A stretch of DNA of 64,000 nt from an uncultured Lachnospiraceae bacterium (GCA_902761665.1 CACWLA010000002.1:50106-114105); one strand, 5' to 3'; counted from the first letter of the stretch, positions 52,691 to 61,404 are shown. Numbers and translations: made by a program. Notes: a model not told the origin generated them from the sequence alone.

Positions 52691-53302
52691 TTATTCCGCC
52701 TCAGCCGTTTTCTCCTTCTTTGCCAGCATGCCTGCCGCAAGGAGAAGGATGAGCTGACCAGCAACGTTGACGCCTTCGGCGATCCAGTTCATGGATGCTT
52801 TCGCAAAGTCACGGGAGGAAAGATAGCCCATCCCAAGCATGAAGATAAACGCGATCAGGAACAAGACGGCGGCTTTTCCCTTTTTCAGCCGCTTCGCGTA
52901 CAGCGCAAGGCCGCCGCAGTAGCCGAGGCAACCGAGAACCATCAGGGCGACGAAGACCATCGTGCCCGAAAAGACGGCCGGCGCGCCGACGGCGGCGAGA
53001 GTTTCTTTCTTCTGCGGGAAGAAGAGAAGCGCGCAGACGGAGATCCCGGCCAGCAGAAAGCCGACCGACTGCATGGGGAAGAAGCACTGGTTCAGGCGTT
53101 CAAAATCGCAGACGCCAAGCGCGTACAGGAGCTTCCAGGTCGCCTTCATGAGGCCGGCTGCGATCACCATGATCGTGCCGCCGGAAAGCAGTGCGAACGC
53201 TCCCTTGCTCATTATAGCATATAATCCGCGCTGGATCATGATGGCTGAGATGATAAAGAACAGAACAGGAATGTAATCGACGATTGCCATGGGGACTGAC
53301 AT
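52691..53302 (-). CDS. Uncharacterised integral membrane protein
   Basis: 203 residues with about six hydrophobic helices (around 8-25, 33-55, 75-100, 110-130, 142-160 and 180-195) and no motif I recognise. Two ATGs near the 5' end (53302 and 53290) are possible. It starts 9 bases after the DUF1295-type gene, so it belongs to the same operon and may be a partner or structural membrane subunit. It ends at repeat copy B. Confidence 0.8.
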   Translation of the reverse strand: MSVPMAIVDYIPVLFFIISAIMIQRGLYAIMSKGAFALLSGGTIMVIAAGLMKATWKLLYALGVCDFERLNQCFFPMQSVGFLLAGISVCALLFFPQKKETLAAVGAPAVFSGTMVFVALMVLGCLGYCGGLALYAKRLKKGKAAVLFLIAFIFMLGMGYLSSRDFAKASMNWIAEGVNVAGQLILLLAAGMLAKKEKTAEAE

Positions 53303-53311
53303 GACGGATCC

Positions 53312-54103
53312 TTATTTCTCCTTTACCAGATGATAGACCGGGATGAACGGGACGAGGATCGGGGTCTTCTTCACGTAGGCCTGATACTCGGGGAGACTCC
53401 CGTAGTTCTTGTTCTGGCGCTTTTCGAGACGCTGTGCCCCGCTGATCATGATGCCGAGGATCATGACGTAGCCGAGGACGGCAATGAGCCACTGCCAGCC
53501 CTTGAGGATGCTCCAGCCGGAGATGAAGACGCCGGTCCAGAAAGTGATCTCACCGAAATAGTTGGGGCAGCGGCTGATCTTATAAAGTCCGTCCATCGCA
53601 GGCCTGTTTGGCGCGATCTTCTTGGCGGCGCTTTTCTGCTTATCGGCCAGCGCTTCGATCAGGATGCCGCAGAGCATGACGGCGGCCCCGATCCAGGCCG
53701 TAAGCTGCGGACCGTTCGGTGCAGTCGCTTCGCGGTACCAGACCGCAGAAGCTTCCATGACATACAGCACGGCCATGAAGATCCACATGAAGAATTTCAC
53801 GAAGATCGGAACGGGCTTGTCGGTCTGGGCGTTCAGGGTCTTGCGGTAGGCGGCGCTCTTCATCTCACGGATGAGCAGGAAGAGGCCGAGCCGGAGGCCG
53901 TAAACGAGCAGGAGGCAGCAGAGGACTGCCATGACCGGGGTGAGGTCTCCGCGGATGACAGCGATCAGGAAGACGGCGACGCCGATGCCGCCGACGGCGA
54001 GGCCGTAGCCGACGGACATGAACCACACGAATTTAATGAAGCCGATGGCGCAGAGCGCCGCGGCGACAACTAAGAGTACCCAGGTAAGGGGCGGGAATAC
54101 CAT
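53312..54103 (-). CDS. DUF1295/steroid 5-alpha-reductase-like membrane enzyme
   Basis: 263 residues with about seven membrane helices. The C-terminal region contains GLYKISRCPNYFGEITFWTGVFI and NYGSLPEYQAYVKKTPILVPFIP, the pattern of DUF1295 and related steroid 5-alpha reductases or isoprenylcysteine methyltransferases. Such enzymes act on lipophilic substrates. The start at 54103 (ATG) is preferred over TTG 54109 because AAAGGAG lies eight bases before the ATG. It is 20 bases after the NmrA-like gene. Confidence 0.85.
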   Translation of the reverse strand: MVFPPLTWVLLVVAAALCAIGFIKFVWFMSVGYGLAVGGIGVAVFLIAVIRGDLTPVMAVLCCLLLVYGLRLGLFLLIREMKSAAYRKTLNAQTDKPVPIFVKFFMWIFMAVLYVMEASAVWYREATAPNGPQLTAWIGAAVMLCGILIEALADKQKSAAKKIAPNRPAMDGLYKISRCPNYFGEITFWTGVFISGWSILKGWQWLIAVLGYVMILGIMISGAQRLEKRQNKNYGSLPEYQAYVKKTPILVPFIPVYHLVKEK

Positions 54104-54123
54104 GATCAATGCTCCTTTCCGCT

Positions 54124-54981
54124 TTATTTGAAGTAGTTCTTAATGTATTCCGCGAAGCTGTGTTCGCCGACCTTCGTGTCGCCGACCAGATCGTGGCTCA
54201 GGGTCCAGCGGGAGAAGAGGATGATGTCGTGCTTGCCGGCCTTCTTGATCTTCGGCAGGTTCGCCAGGATGCCGAACAGCCAGATGGGCGCCCATTTGAT
54301 CTTCAGGGGCTTGCCGGCCGCTTTAAAGCACATGTCAGCCATCTCTTCGTAGGTGTAGGTTTCCTTGCCGCCCACGTTGTAGGTGACGTTCGTGTCAAAC
54401 ATGTGGTCCACGATGAAGTCTGCGAAATCCGGGCAGTCCACGACGTTGGCCTTCACCTTGCCGTAGCCCTTCAGCAGCTGCATCTCACCCTTGTCCACAT
54501 AGGGCTTGAAGACCTTGCAGATGTCATAGAAGTAACCGGTCGGACGGTAGATGACCCAGTCCATGGGCTGCTTCTTCAGTTCCTGCTCCACGAGGTATTT
54601 CGCATGCAGCATGGGAACGACTTCTGCGCCGGGTTCGTCGCAGGAGATGACGGAGATGTAGTTGAATTTCTTCACGCCCGCGCGTTTTGCTTCCTCATAG
54701 AGATTCATGTTGCCCTTGAGGTCGATGTCATAGTTGTTGAAGCGGGTGGAGGCGCCGGTGAGGCCCATCGTCGTGATGACGACTTCCGCGCCGTCGCAGA
54801 GGCCTTTCATGGTCTCGGGGTTCGTGGCGTCGATGGAGACGAAGGTATATTTGCCCTTCAGGGCGGGCAGATCCAGCTCCTTCAGATCGGCGGCAACGAC
54901 TTCATAGTTTTCTTTTTCGCACAGGGATCTCAGGATCTCCCTGCCCAGGTTGCCGAATGCACCGGCTAATACGATTTTCAT
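54124..54981 (-). CDS. NmrA-like NAD(P)-binding protein
   Basis: 285 residues, atypical extended SDR. It begins KIVLAGAFGNLGREIL (GxxGxxG variant), has a TTMGLTG segment and YISVISCDEPGA, and lacks a clear YxxxK pair, as in NmrA/HSCARG-like proteins. YRPTGYFYD and YNVGGKETYTYEEMA resemble complex I assembly or NAD-dependent epimerase relatives. It may be a reductase or a redox sensor. In operon with the DUF1295 and flavin-reductase-like genes. Confidence 0.85.
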   Translation of the reverse strand: MKIVLAGAFGNLGREILRSLCEKENYEVVAADLKELDLPALKGKYTFVSIDATNPETMKGLCDGAEVVITTMGLTGASTRFNNYDIDLKGNMNLYEEAKRAGVKKFNYISVISCDEPGAEVVPMLHAKYLVEQELKKQPMDWVIYRPTGYFYDICKVFKPYVDKGEMQLLKGYGKVKANVVDCPDFADFIVDHMFDTNVTYNVGGKETYTYEEMADMCFKAAGKPLKIKWAPIWLFGILANLPKIKKAGKHDIILFSRWTLSHDLVGDTKVGEHSFAEYIKNYFK

Positions 54982-55011
54982 GGTTAATTGTCCTTTCTGT
55001 ATTTATCCGTT

Positions 55012-55064
55012 TGTCATCCTGAGGAGCGAAGCGACGAAGGATCCTTCGCTTTGCTCAGGATGAG
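55012..55064. repeat. TGTCATCCTGAG-type palindromic intergenic repeat
   Basis: TCATCCTGAG (55014-55023) and CTCAGGATGA (55054-55063) flank an inner GCGAAG...GAAGGATCCTTC...CTTTGC, forming one long hairpin. From memory, this motif is scattered between genes of many unrelated bacteria. A 14-base fragment, TCCTCAGGATGACA, is present on the + strand at 3339-3352 between the PGM-like gene and iolG. Confidence 0.75.
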
Positions 55065-55072
55065 ACTTCGTG

Positions 55073-56011
55073 TCATTTATTTTTTTCCTTGGCTCTCTTA
55101 TCGTTGATGATGTCCATGTGTTCTGCGGTGATCAGCTTCACGTCATGCTCCCTTGCCCAGGCGACGCAGCCCTTCAGGGCGGTCGGCAGGAAGATGCGAG
55201 GCACGTTCACGAGCTTCGCGCAGGCATCTTCCGTGAATTTGATCTCCGGATCGATGCGGTCCGCGGCATACATGACGTTCTGGACGGTCGTCGCACGCAC
55301 GGGCAGCAGCTCGGGGATGGCGCCCAGGAAGTTGCCGAAGCCCGGGAAGCGGGTGTACCAGAAGTTCTTGGAATCGCGGTAGCCGTAGTCCACGGGGACC
55401 TTCGGGAAATCGGAAGCCTTCACGCCGTTGATGATCGCGTTGTAGTATTTCTCCTTCATCAGGATCTTGTCCACGCGCAGGATGAAGGTCGCGCCGAACT
55501 TGGAGGTGATGCCGTTGAAATCGTGGTAAGGCGGTTCATATCCGTCCATCTGTCCCGGTTCGTCGCGGTCTGCGCCGTCCAGATGCCGCATCCAGGTGCA
55601 CTCAATAACCTGGAAGGCTTCCTGCACCACCAGCGGGCGAGGACCTTCGCTCTCATCCGCAATGCCCTTTTCCAGCGTGAATTTGCAGTCCTTCATCTTT
55701 TCCGCCGGCGTATCGCCCGGCCAGCTGAGTTTGACGGCCCACTTGAAGTATTTCCGGTCGTCGGGGATGAAGTTGATGGCGCATTTGCCGGTGCGCAGGA
55801 TGTGCTGCGCGGTGTTGGACGAGTTGCGGCAGTTGAGGAGCATCGCGTAATACTCCTTGCCGGCAACGTAGTACGGCTGGACCAGGCTGTAAGGCCCCAG
55901 GCTCGTCGATCCGTCCGCGGCAATGGTGCTGATCAGCACCGTCGGCATCGGGAAGAAGAGCGAAGTCTGGTAGAAGTTGTCTACGATCCGCAGATCCTTA
56001 AAACTGCTCAT
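55073..56011 (-). CDS. Flavin reductase-like FMN-binding split-barrel protein
   Basis: 312 residues. The N-terminal part has PMPTVLISTIAADGSTSLGPYSL and NCRNSSNTAQHILRTGKCAINFIP, the FMN-binding split barrel of flavin reductase-like proteins. The C-terminal 90 residues are an extension longer than the usual 170-200 residue domain. It could reduce flavin or be an FMN-dependent oxidoreductase. It is the first gene after a strong promoter with a palindromic operator. GGAGGAA precedes the ATG. Confidence 0.82.
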   Translation of the reverse strand: MSSFKDLRIVDNFYQTSLFFPMPTVLISTIAADGSTSLGPYSLVQPYYVAGKEYYAMLLNCRNSSNTAQHILRTGKCAINFIPDDRKYFKWAVKLSWPGDTPAEKMKDCKFTLEKGIADESEGPRPLVVQEAFQVIECTWMRHLDGADRDEPGQMDGYEPPYHDFNGITSKFGATFILRVDKILMKEKYYNAIINGVKASDFPKVPVDYGYRDSKNFWYTRFPGFGNFLGAIPELLPVRATTVQNVMYAADRIDPEIKFTEDACAKLVNVPRIFLPTALKGCVAWAREHDVKLITAEHMDIINDKRAKEKNK

Positions 56012-56071
56012 GTTTCCTCCTTGTCAGACGCAAAAAGCGTTTTTTGAACTTTTGCGGGTTTTGTCTTTTTG

Positions 56072-56083
56072 TGAACGTGTTCA
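56072..56083. promoter_or_regulatory. TetR-type palindromic operator
   Basis: TGAAC-GT-GTTCA lies just downstream of the -10 box, between promoter and gene, a usual repressor position. Arms extend imperfectly to TTGTGAAC/GTTCATAA. No regulator gene is adjacent. Confidence 0.6.
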
Positions 56084-56090
56084 TAATAAG

Positions 56091-56119
56091 AATATAAGTC
56101 CGAAAACCGTTTTTGTCAA
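56091..56119 (-). promoter_or_regulatory. Promoter of the four-gene redox operon
   Basis: Minus strand TTGACA (56114-56119), 17-base spacer, TATATT (56091-56096). Confidence 0.88.
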
Positions 56120-56177
56120 GATTGAAGAGCCGGAGAAAACGGAAGCGTCTGGTCATTTCAGCTGCAGAAAAGACACG

Positions 56178-56207
56178 AAAAAAGGCCTTCCCGCGGAGGG
56201 GAAGACC
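56178..56207 (-). terminator. Terminator after the DMT transporter gene
   Basis: On the minus strand GGTCTTCCC pairs with GGGAAGGCC (one G-U) and is followed by TTTTTT. Confidence 0.8.
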
Positions 56208-56270
56208 GTTTTCGAACCGGGCTGCTTCAGCCGGAAACATGAGATGCAGGAAAGGCCTGCAGTGCCGGAT

Positions 56271-57140
56271 TCAGAGATTCAGCAGGACCAGGGCGCAGAG
56301 GATGAGAGCGAAGCCGCACAGCTGCCGTTTTCCGAGCCTTTCACCGAAGAAAACGGCGCCGGCGGCTGTCACCAGAAGAATGGCGCCGACGCTGAAGACC
56401 GGGTAGACCAGGGCTGCCGGAAGCACAAGCAGGGCTTTCAGCAGGAAATAGGAGGAAAAATAATTGGGGATGCCGGCGAGGATCCCGGCCGCCAACTCGG
56501 CGATCCGGATCCCCTTTCCCGTTTTGCGTTTCTCCGCGGTACCCAGGATCAGGGTCAGCAGGGCAGCCGTGAGGAAAAGAAATAAAAAGTAGCGCGTATC
56601 CTCCCGCTGATCGCCCAGGCGGGAAAAGACCTTGGCCATGGTTTCGCTGCAGCCGCAGGCAAGAAGCGTCATCAGCAATACCGCGAGGTTTTTCCTCTCT
56701 CCGCCGGATGAGGCCTGAACGGACGGATTTTTCCCGGCAGACGAATTGATCAGCCAGATGGCGGCTCCTGCCAGAACAAGTCCGCCGATCTTCAGCAGGG
56801 AAGGAACCTCGTCAAAAAACAAAAAGCTGACGGTCAGAGGTACGATCAGCCCGAGCCTCGAAAAGGCAGAGGTCAGCGTCGCACCGTTCTTTCGGACGCT
56901 CGTCTGGGTGAAGACGAGTCCGGCAACGTAGAGGAACCCTGCTGCGGCGCTCATCAGCAGTGTGGAAGAACTGACGGCAAAGAGCCGGCCTTTTTCCGGC
57001 ATCTGCAGGAAAGCGATCAGCACGCATGTCAGGTAATTGCCCAGGATGATGCCGAAACGGTTCCCTTTCGGGTCCCGAAACAGCTTAAGCACGAGGGTGA
57101 GAACGGCGCTGCAAAGTGCCGCAAGGATCAGGAAAAGCAT
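56271..57140 (-). CDS. EamA/DMT-family transporter
   Basis: 289 residues with ten short hydrophobic helices arranged as two five-helix EamA repeats. The first repeat ends near VPLTVSFLFFDEVPSLLKIGGLVLAGAAIWLI and the second near LVYPVFSVGAILLVTAAGAVFFGERLGKRQLCGFALI, both with the conserved Glu in the loop before the last helix. DMT proteins export or import small metabolites; the substrate is unknown. It has its own promoter and terminator. Confidence 0.88.
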   Translation of the reverse strand: MLFLILAALCSAVLTLVLKLFRDPKGNRFGIILGNYLTCVLIAFLQMPEKGRLFAVSSSTLLMSAAAGFLYVAGLVFTQTSVRKNGATLTSAFSRLGLIVPLTVSFLFFDEVPSLLKIGGLVLAGAAIWLINSSAGKNPSVQASSGGERKNLAVLLMTLLACGCSETMAKVFSRLGDQREDTRYFLFLFLTAALLTLILGTAEKRKTGKGIRIAELAAGILAGIPNYFSSYFLLKALLVLPAALVYPVFSVGAILLVTAAGAVFFGERLGKRQLCGFALILCALVLLNL

Positions 57141-57183
57141 AAGTCATCTCCGTAAGTCAGGGCATATGTCAGCCCTCGACGGA

Positions 57184-57212
57184 AATATAGCAAAATATCT
57201 GCCCCGAATCAA
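57184..57212 (-). promoter_or_regulatory. DMT transporter promoter
   Basis: Minus strand TTGATT (57207-57212), 17-base spacer, TATATT (57184-57189). Confidence 0.82.
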
Positions 57213-57224
57213 CCGGCTGTGTGC

Positions 57225-57230
57225 TATAAT
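57225..57230 (+). promoter_or_regulatory. Candidate -10 box for the M48 protease operon
   Basis: TATAAT 54 bases before the start of the M48 gene. No matching -35 box is clear. It is divergent from the DMT promoter. Confidence 0.5.
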
Positions 57231-57283
57231 ATATTAACTGTCCGCAGATCCGCGGACGATTTCCGGAAGAGGAGGAACGTTCC

Positions 57284-58510
57284 ATGACCGTCAGGATCTT
57301 CGTTTTGACTGCTGTCACGCTGGTCTTTCTGTACGAACTGTACCTGAACCGGCTGCGGATCAGCTCTGCGAAAAATCCGGTCCCGGCATGCGTGGCCGAC
57401 GTCTACGACGCCGAAACGCATGCGAAGCAGCAGGCTTACAATACCGAAAAGTGCCGTCTGAACTATCTGCGGCTCAGCGTTTCGTTTCTCATTGACGCCG
57501 CCCTGCTTCTGACGAATGCCTACGCCGCCTTCGCCGGCCTCTTCGCGAAGGATGACTGGCCGCAGATGTTTGCGGTCCTGCTCTTAAGCGTGCTTACGTC
57601 GCTGGCGCTCTTACCCTTTTCCTGGCATGAGACGATGGTCATCGAAGAAAAGTACGGCTTCAACCGGACGAGCCCGAAGACCTTCATCCTTGATTCTCTC
57701 AAGGAATTTCTGCTCCAGCTGGGGCTCCTCACCGGCATCGGGAGTGCGCTCTTAGGCCTGCACAAACGCTTCGGCGACTGGCTGATCCTGGTTTTTGCGG
57801 GCGTGATGACCCTGGGCGCTCTCTTCATCGCCTTTCTCTATCCCTTCTTCAGTAAGCTGTTCAACAAGTTTACGCCGCTGCCGGACGGGGAACTGAGGAG
57901 CCGCCTTACGGCCCTGCTCGAAAAGAACGGCTACCGGGTCAGGGCGGTCAACGTCATGGATGCTTCGCGCCGCTCCACCAAGTCGAACGCATATTTTGCT
58001 GGCTTCGGCAAAATGAAGACTATCGTCCTTTACGATACGCTGCTGGAGCGGATGACGGACGATGAGATCTGCGCTGTTTTCGCCCACGAAATGGGGCACG
58101 GCCTGCATAAGGACACCCTGAAGAACCAGCTGACGAGCTTCGTGCAGATGCTGATCATCGGCCTGCTCGCATGGCTGACCCTCCGCACGCCGGCGCTGTT
58201 TACGGCTTTCGGCTTTGAAAAAGTCAATTACGGTTTTGCACTGATCCTGATCATGAGCGTGGAATTCGCTCTCTTCATGCCGCTGTTCGGCTTCCTTGCG
58301 AACGCCCTGTCGCGCCGGGCGGAGTACCGCGCGGATGCGCACGCGGCAAAGGAGGGATATGCGGACGCCCTCGTCTCGGGGCTGAAGAAACTGTCGCGCG
58401 AGAATTTTTCCGACGTCGCGCCGTCCCGTACCCTGGTTGCTCTTACCTATTCGCATCCGACGCTTGCACAGCGGATCGAAGCGCTGAAGAAAGGAGATAA
58501 GAAAAACTGA
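57284..58510 (+). CDS. M48-family membrane metallopeptidase (Ste24-like)
   Basis: 408 residues, close to CAAX protease 1. Membrane helices lie near residues 3-20, 65-90, 98-118, 142-165, 172-195, 290-310 and 320-340. The zinc site is His268-Glu269-x2-His272 (VFAHEMGHGLHKD) with the third ligand Glu347 in EYRADAHA. It degrades or trims membrane or lipidated peptides. AGAGGAGGA precedes the ATG. Its last base is the first base of the next ATG, so the three genes to 61151 form one operon. Confidence 0.92.
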   Translation: MTVRIFVLTAVTLVFLYELYLNRLRISSAKNPVPACVADVYDAETHAKQQAYNTEKCRLNYLRLSVSFLIDAALLLTNAYAAFAGLFAKDDWPQMFAVLLLSVLTSLALLPFSWHETMVIEEKYGFNRTSPKTFILDSLKEFLLQLGLLTGIGSALLGLHKRFGDWLILVFAGVMTLGALFIAFLYPFFSKLFNKFTPLPDGELRSRLTALLEKNGYRVRAVNVMDASRRSTKSNAYFAGFGKMKTIVLYDTLLERMTDDEICAVFAHEMGHGLHKDTLKNQLTSFVQMLIIGLLAWLTLRTPALFTAFGFEKVNYGFALILIMSVEFALFMPLFGFLANALSRRAEYRADAHAAKEGYADALVSGLKKLSRENFSDVAPSRTLVALTYSHPTLAQRIEALKKGDKKN

Positions 58511-60465
58511 TGAATTCGTCAGCGAATCATCTGGAATATGAAAAGGCTCTGCGCCTGGGCCAGAAGGAAAAGAAGGCGCTTGCGGACGCAGGCCGGGATC
58601 CCTACCCGGCCGTGCTGGACGAGGTCCTGCCGGACCTGTCCGTCCATGCCATCCGGGAACTCGGCATTATCGATATCCCTGCGGACCGTATCGTCGGGAC
58701 CGTGGCGGCAGGCCGCGTCAATGCCTTCTCCGCCGGTTTTTACCCGCTGCTTGAGGAAAACAGTGAGTTCGGCCAGAAATGGATCGCCCTCTGCGGCGCG
58801 CATCTCTCGGAGACCGGGATCCGCGAACCCATCCTGTGCTACGAGTATCTGGGCGACTTTTACGTCCAGGAGGGCAACAAGCGCGTCAGTGTCCTGAAGT
58901 ATTTCGGCGCCGCCCGCATCCCGGCAAAGGTGCGTCGCGTGATGCCGCTTCCTTCCGACGACCCGCGCATCCGCGCCTACGGTGAATTCCTGGATTTCTA
59001 CGCTCTGACCGGCCTCTATGACATCCAGTTCAGAAAACCCGGCAGCTACGCAAGGCTCCTGGCCTTCCTCGGCCGCGACGACACAACGCCCTGGACGGAT
59101 CTCGAAAAGCGGGCGCTGTCATCCCGCTGGCATTTCTTCAAGGAGGCATTCAACAGCCTGGAAAAGAAGGAACAGGGACTGTACCCTGAAGAAGCCCTGC
59201 TCCTGTGGCTGAAGGTGCACCCGTATGAGCAGCTGAGCAGCATGAGTGCGAAGGAACTGAAAGCCTCGCTCGCTGCGCTCTGGGGCGACGTCATTGCCGA
59301 CAGCGGCGAGGGAACGCCCAGTGTCGTTACGGAACCGCAGAGCGGGACCAAGAGCGTTCTGGAGAAAATCATCTCTCCGGCGCCGAGCCATCTGAATATC
59401 GCATTTGTTTACAAGTGGGACAGTACGGCGAGCCACTGGGCGAGAGCCCATGAGCGGGGCGCGAAGGAGATGGAAGAAGCACTTGCGCCTCAGGTCAAAG
59501 TCCGCCACTATTTCCATGCCGATACGGCAGAAGAGGCAGAAGCACTGATCGAGAAGGCAGTGGGAGAAGGTGCTGAACTGGTTTTTACCACCACGCCGCA
59601 GCTGCTCCGCGAGACCCTGAAAGCCGCGGTCAGATATCCGAAGGTCCGCTTTCTCAACTGCTCCATCGACACCACGCTCTCAAGCGTCCGCAGCTATTAC
59701 TGCAGGACTTTTGAAGGGAAGTTTATTACCGGCCTCATCGCCGGCGCTCTGGCGGATACCAATGAGATCGGCTACATCGGTTCGTATCCGATCCTGGGCG
59801 TTCCGGCTTCCGTCAACGCCTTTGCGCTTGGCGCCCGCATGACCAATCCCCGGGCGAAGGTCATCCTGGAATGGTCGTGCCTTCCGGGCGATCCTGCCGA
59901 AAAACTTCTTTCCCGCGGCGTCAAGGTGGTTTCCAACCGGGACATCCCGCTGCAGAATAAGCGGTATCTGTCCAAGGGCCTTTACGGGACCTACCTGATG
60001 AATGACGAAGGGCAGCTGACGCCTCTCGCTTCGCCGGTCTGGCTCTGGGGAAAACTGTACGAGAACATCGTCCGCTCCGTGCTGGACGGCAGCTGGAAAG
60101 CAGGAAAGAACCCTGCTGAAGCCGTGAACTACTGGTGGGGCATGAGCAGCGGCGTCATTGACGTGGAATTTTCCGACCTGGTTCCGGAAGGCGTGAGGTC
60201 GCTCGCCGAATTCTTGATGCGCGAGATCCGCGAAGGGCGTTTCGATCCCTTTGCCCGCCGCATCACCGCCCAGGACGACACCCTGAAAAACGACGGCAGC
60301 CACGGCCTCTCACCGCTGGAACTCGTCCGCATGGACTGGCTCTGCGACAGTGTCGAAGGCCGGATCCCGTCCTTTGACGAACTTGCCCCTATTTCGCAGC
60401 CTCTGGTGAGGGAACTGGGCGTTTACCGGGAGAGCATCCCGCCGGAGAAGGAAGAAAGCCGATGA
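58510..60465 (+). CDS. ParB-like domain fused to a BMP/PnrA-type ligand-binding domain, cytosolic
   Basis: 651 residues with no signal peptide. Residues about 50-150 resemble a ParB/Srx-like domain (DLSVHAIRELGIIDIPADRIVGT and YVQEGNKRVSVLKYFGAARIPAKV). A helical region follows (150-270). Residues about 295-560 match the basic membrane protein (BMP) fold of nucleoside-binding lipoproteins (LNIAFVYKWDSTASHWARAHERGAKEME, EGKFITGLIAGALADTNEIGYIGSYPI). In classic use that domain is outside the cell, so here it is more likely a cytosolic ligand sensor, perhaps for nucleosides. It is coupled to the M48 and phosphoesterase genes. Confidence 0.85.
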   Translation: MNSSANHLEYEKALRLGQKEKKALADAGRDPYPAVLDEVLPDLSVHAIRELGIIDIPADRIVGTVAAGRVNAFSAGFYPLLEENSEFGQKWIALCGAHLSETGIREPILCYEYLGDFYVQEGNKRVSVLKYFGAARIPAKVRRVMPLPSDDPRIRAYGEFLDFYALTGLYDIQFRKPGSYARLLAFLGRDDTTPWTDLEKRALSSRWHFFKEAFNSLEKKEQGLYPEEALLLWLKVHPYEQLSSMSAKELKASLAALWGDVIADSGEGTPSVVTEPQSGTKSVLEKIISPAPSHLNIAFVYKWDSTASHWARAHERGAKEMEEALAPQVKVRHYFHADTAEEAEALIEKAVGEGAELVFTTTPQLLRETLKAAVRYPKVRFLNCSIDTTLSSVRSYYCRTFEGKFITGLIAGALADTNEIGYIGSYPILGVPASVNAFALGARMTNPRAKVILEWSCLPGDPAEKLLSRGVKVVSNRDIPLQNKRYLSKGLYGTYLMNDEGQLTPLASPVWLWGKLYENIVRSVLDGSWKAGKNPAEAVNYWWGMSSGVIDVEFSDLVPEGVRSLAEFLMREIREGRFDPFARRITAQDDTLKNDGSHGLSPLELVRMDWLCDSVEGRIPSFDELAPISQPLVRELGVYRESIPPEKEESR

Positions 60466-61151
60466 AGATCCTGGCCATAGCTGACGAAGAAAGCCCCGCC
60501 CTCTGGGACCATTACTCGCCGGGAAAGCTTGACGGCTACGATCTGATCCTGGCCTGCGGCGACCTGAAGGCGGAGTACCTTACCTTTCTGGTGACCATGA
60601 GCCATGCAAGGCTCCTTTACGTACCCGGAAACCATGACGGCACCTACGAGGAGAAGCCGCCCGAAGGCTGCGACTGCATCGATGACCAGCTGGTCGTGTA
60701 CAACGGCATTCGGATCCTGGGACTCGGCGGCTGCCTGCGCTACCATGACGGGCCGTACCAGTATACGGAACGGCAGATGCGGCGCCGCATCGCTCGCCTG
60801 TGGCTTGCACTCCGGCGGACGAAAGGCGTGGACATCGTGATCACCCACGCACCGCCCAGAGGGCTCGGCGACCGGGATGACCCTGCGCACCGCGGCTTTG
60901 AAGCCCTGGTGCGCCTCATCGACCGCTGGAAGCCGGCGTACCTCCTGCACGGCCACGTGCATCTGCGCTACGACCACACCCTGCCGCGCGAGCAGGCGTA
61001 TGGCGGCACCCGCATCATCAACGTTTCCGAGCGCTTCGAACTGGAACTCCCGGACATTCCCTGCGCCCGTCCGCGGGATAAGGACCGCCTGATTTGGAAG
61101 ACCCGCCACCGGGATGCCGGCAACCTCTGGGACTACGGCTGGAAGACCTGA
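60462..61151 (+). CDS. Calcineurin-like metallophosphoesterase
   Basis: 229 residues. Motifs in order: ADEES (usual DxH, here without the His), ACGDLKAEY (GDxxx), VPGNHD, ITHAPPRG and HGHVHLRY. The lost first-motif His would alter one metal site. Cytosolic; substrate unknown. It overlaps the preceding gene by four bases (ATGA) and ends the operon. Confidence 0.88.
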   Translation: MKILAIADEESPALWDHYSPGKLDGYDLILACGDLKAEYLTFLVTMSHARLLYVPGNHDGTYEEKPPEGCDCIDDQLVVYNGIRILGLGGCLRYHDGPYQYTERQMRRRIARLWLALRRTKGVDIVITHAPPRGLGDRDDPAHRGFEALVRLIDRWKPAYLLHGHVHLRYDHTLPREQAYGGTRIINVSERFELELPDIPCARPRDKDRLIWKTRHRDAGNLWDYGWKT

Positions 61152-61211
61152 AAACAGGCTGAGACTGCCGAAAAAAACCGATGATCTTCCGCAAAAGACC
61201 TGACGGATGAA

Positions 61212-61240
61212 TTGACAGCGCCTGGCGCGCACGCTATAAT
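61212..61240 (+). promoter_or_regulatory. codBA promoter
   Basis: TTGACA (61212-61217), 17-base spacer, TATAAT (61235-61240): a consensus promoter just before the PyrR leader. Confidence 0.93.
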
Positions 61241-61249
61241 TTCCCCAGT

Positions 61250-61357
61250 GCTTTAAGGCAGGTCCAGAGAGACCTCCAAGGACTGCGATACGCGGGCGTA
61301 TCATACGCAAATGACGAATACTGCGCGGCTTTCCTTGGATGGGAGAGCCGCTTTTTT
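61250..61357 (+). promoter_or_regulatory. PyrR-dependent transcription attenuator
   Basis: The PyrR-binding hairpin AGGTC-CAGAGA-GACCT (61260-61275) has the consensus CNGNGA loop. CCAAGGA just after it (61276-61282) can pair with TCCTTGG (61332-61338) as antiterminator. That pairing disrupts the intrinsic terminator GCGGCTTTCC/GGGAGAGCCGC (61325-61351) with its T6 tail (61352-61357). UMP-bound PyrR should favour termination. An extra hairpin GATACGC/GCGTATC lies at 61287-61302. Confidence 0.9.
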
Positions 61358-61404
61358 CATGCGGTTCTCCATGTCAGGCCAAATCGATTTGGGAGGACAC
61401 ATCC

